A stretch of DNA of 64,000 bases from Nakamurella flavida. GTDB taxonomy: Bacteria; Actinomycetota; Actinomycetes; Mycobacteriales; Nakamurellaceae. The stretch is taken from the NCBI RefSeq assembly GCF_030811475.1, contig NZ_JAUSQV010000001.1:3111001-3175000 (forward strand). The letters run 5' to 3'. Positions 63,996 through 64,000 of this stretch are shown here, piece after piece; within the stretch, counting starts at the first letter, position 1, and the number at the start of each line of letters is the position of its first letter. The notes beneath the pieces were generated by a model that was given only the letters and a program-made list of their open reading frames with translations, searched no databases and was not told the origin of the DNA. A program made the translations under genes and the position numbers.

Positions 63996-64000
63996 GGCAG

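Overview
This is a 64 kb stretch of a very GC-rich (about 70% by eye) bacterial chromosome. Genes are tightly packed on both strands, GTG starts are frequent, and ATGA/GTGA stop-start overlaps are common. The content (SigK/RskA, several ECF sigma/anti-sigma pairs, a fused OleBC, DUF1206, a CGNR protein, a KdpD/KdpE-controlled Kdp operon) points to a free-living actinomycete. A Nakamurella- or Frankia-side lineage would fit, but genus cannot be set from this window. I found no rRNA, tRNA, CRISPR array, transposase or prophage. It looks like ordinary chromosome with some accessory clusters.

Layout. 1-3.4 kb: partial methyltransferase, purD, an aminotransferase, a small membrane protein. 3.5-8.3 kb: a SigK locus with a fasciclin lipoprotein, a membrane-anchored molybdopterin oxidoreductase, sigK and rskA; three candidate promoters here share the pattern CC(A/G)TCC-N15-(T/A)CGAA(T/G). 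8.3-22 kb: EamA transporter, two more ECF sigma/anti-sigma pairs, esterase, haloperoxidase-like hydrolase, Na+/H+ antiporter, FAD monooxygenase, Rrf2 regulator, a stand-alone PASTA protein and a lipoprotein. 22-27.4 kb: an ASCH/winged-helix/GNAT reading frame broken by one in-frame amber codon, then purB, an iron-box-like site with no iron gene beside it, purC, a CGNR protein and a DUF1206 membrane protein.

27.5-32.1 kb: a complete long-chain olefin pathway (oleA, fused oleBC, oleD, all on the minus strand), diverging from a thiolase. 33.5-41 kb: DsbA-like protein, zinc alcohol dehydrogenase, SDR, a chloramphenicol-acetyltransferase-family enzyme, a 696-aa membrane protein with a spermidine-synthase-like domain between membrane blocks, and a PHP protein. 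41-46.7 kb: a TetR/hydrolase pair with an operator at its start codon, and a carbohydrate cluster (Gfo/Idh/MocA dehydrogenase, TIM-barrel isomerase, hydrolase, DeoR regulator) divergent from a ribulose-phosphate-3-epimerase-like gene, with two AACCGAAA repeats 20 bp apart between them.

46.8-55.3 kb: monooxygenase, amino-acid permease, metallo-hydrolase, TetR regulator preceded by a 26-codon leader, CPBP protease, acyltransferase, a 41-aa CxxxC/CxxC protein, a repeat-bearing lipoprotein and a GNAT. 55.5-64 kb: a full high-affinity K+ system (kdpF-A-B-C-D-E) headed by an extra 33-aa membrane ORF that overlaps kdpF. Upstream of it lie four TGACGC half-sites spaced 11/21/11 bp, a strong candidate KdpE operator. 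A DUF2382 protein ends the window.

Genes read together: the SigK regulon is likely an autoregulated unit driving the fasciclin lipoprotein and the oxidoreductase; the ole genes form one translationally coupled unit making cis-olefins from two fatty acyl-CoAs; the kdp genes form one operon with its own sensor and regulator. All functions are read from sequence and recalled family knowledge; no database search was run.
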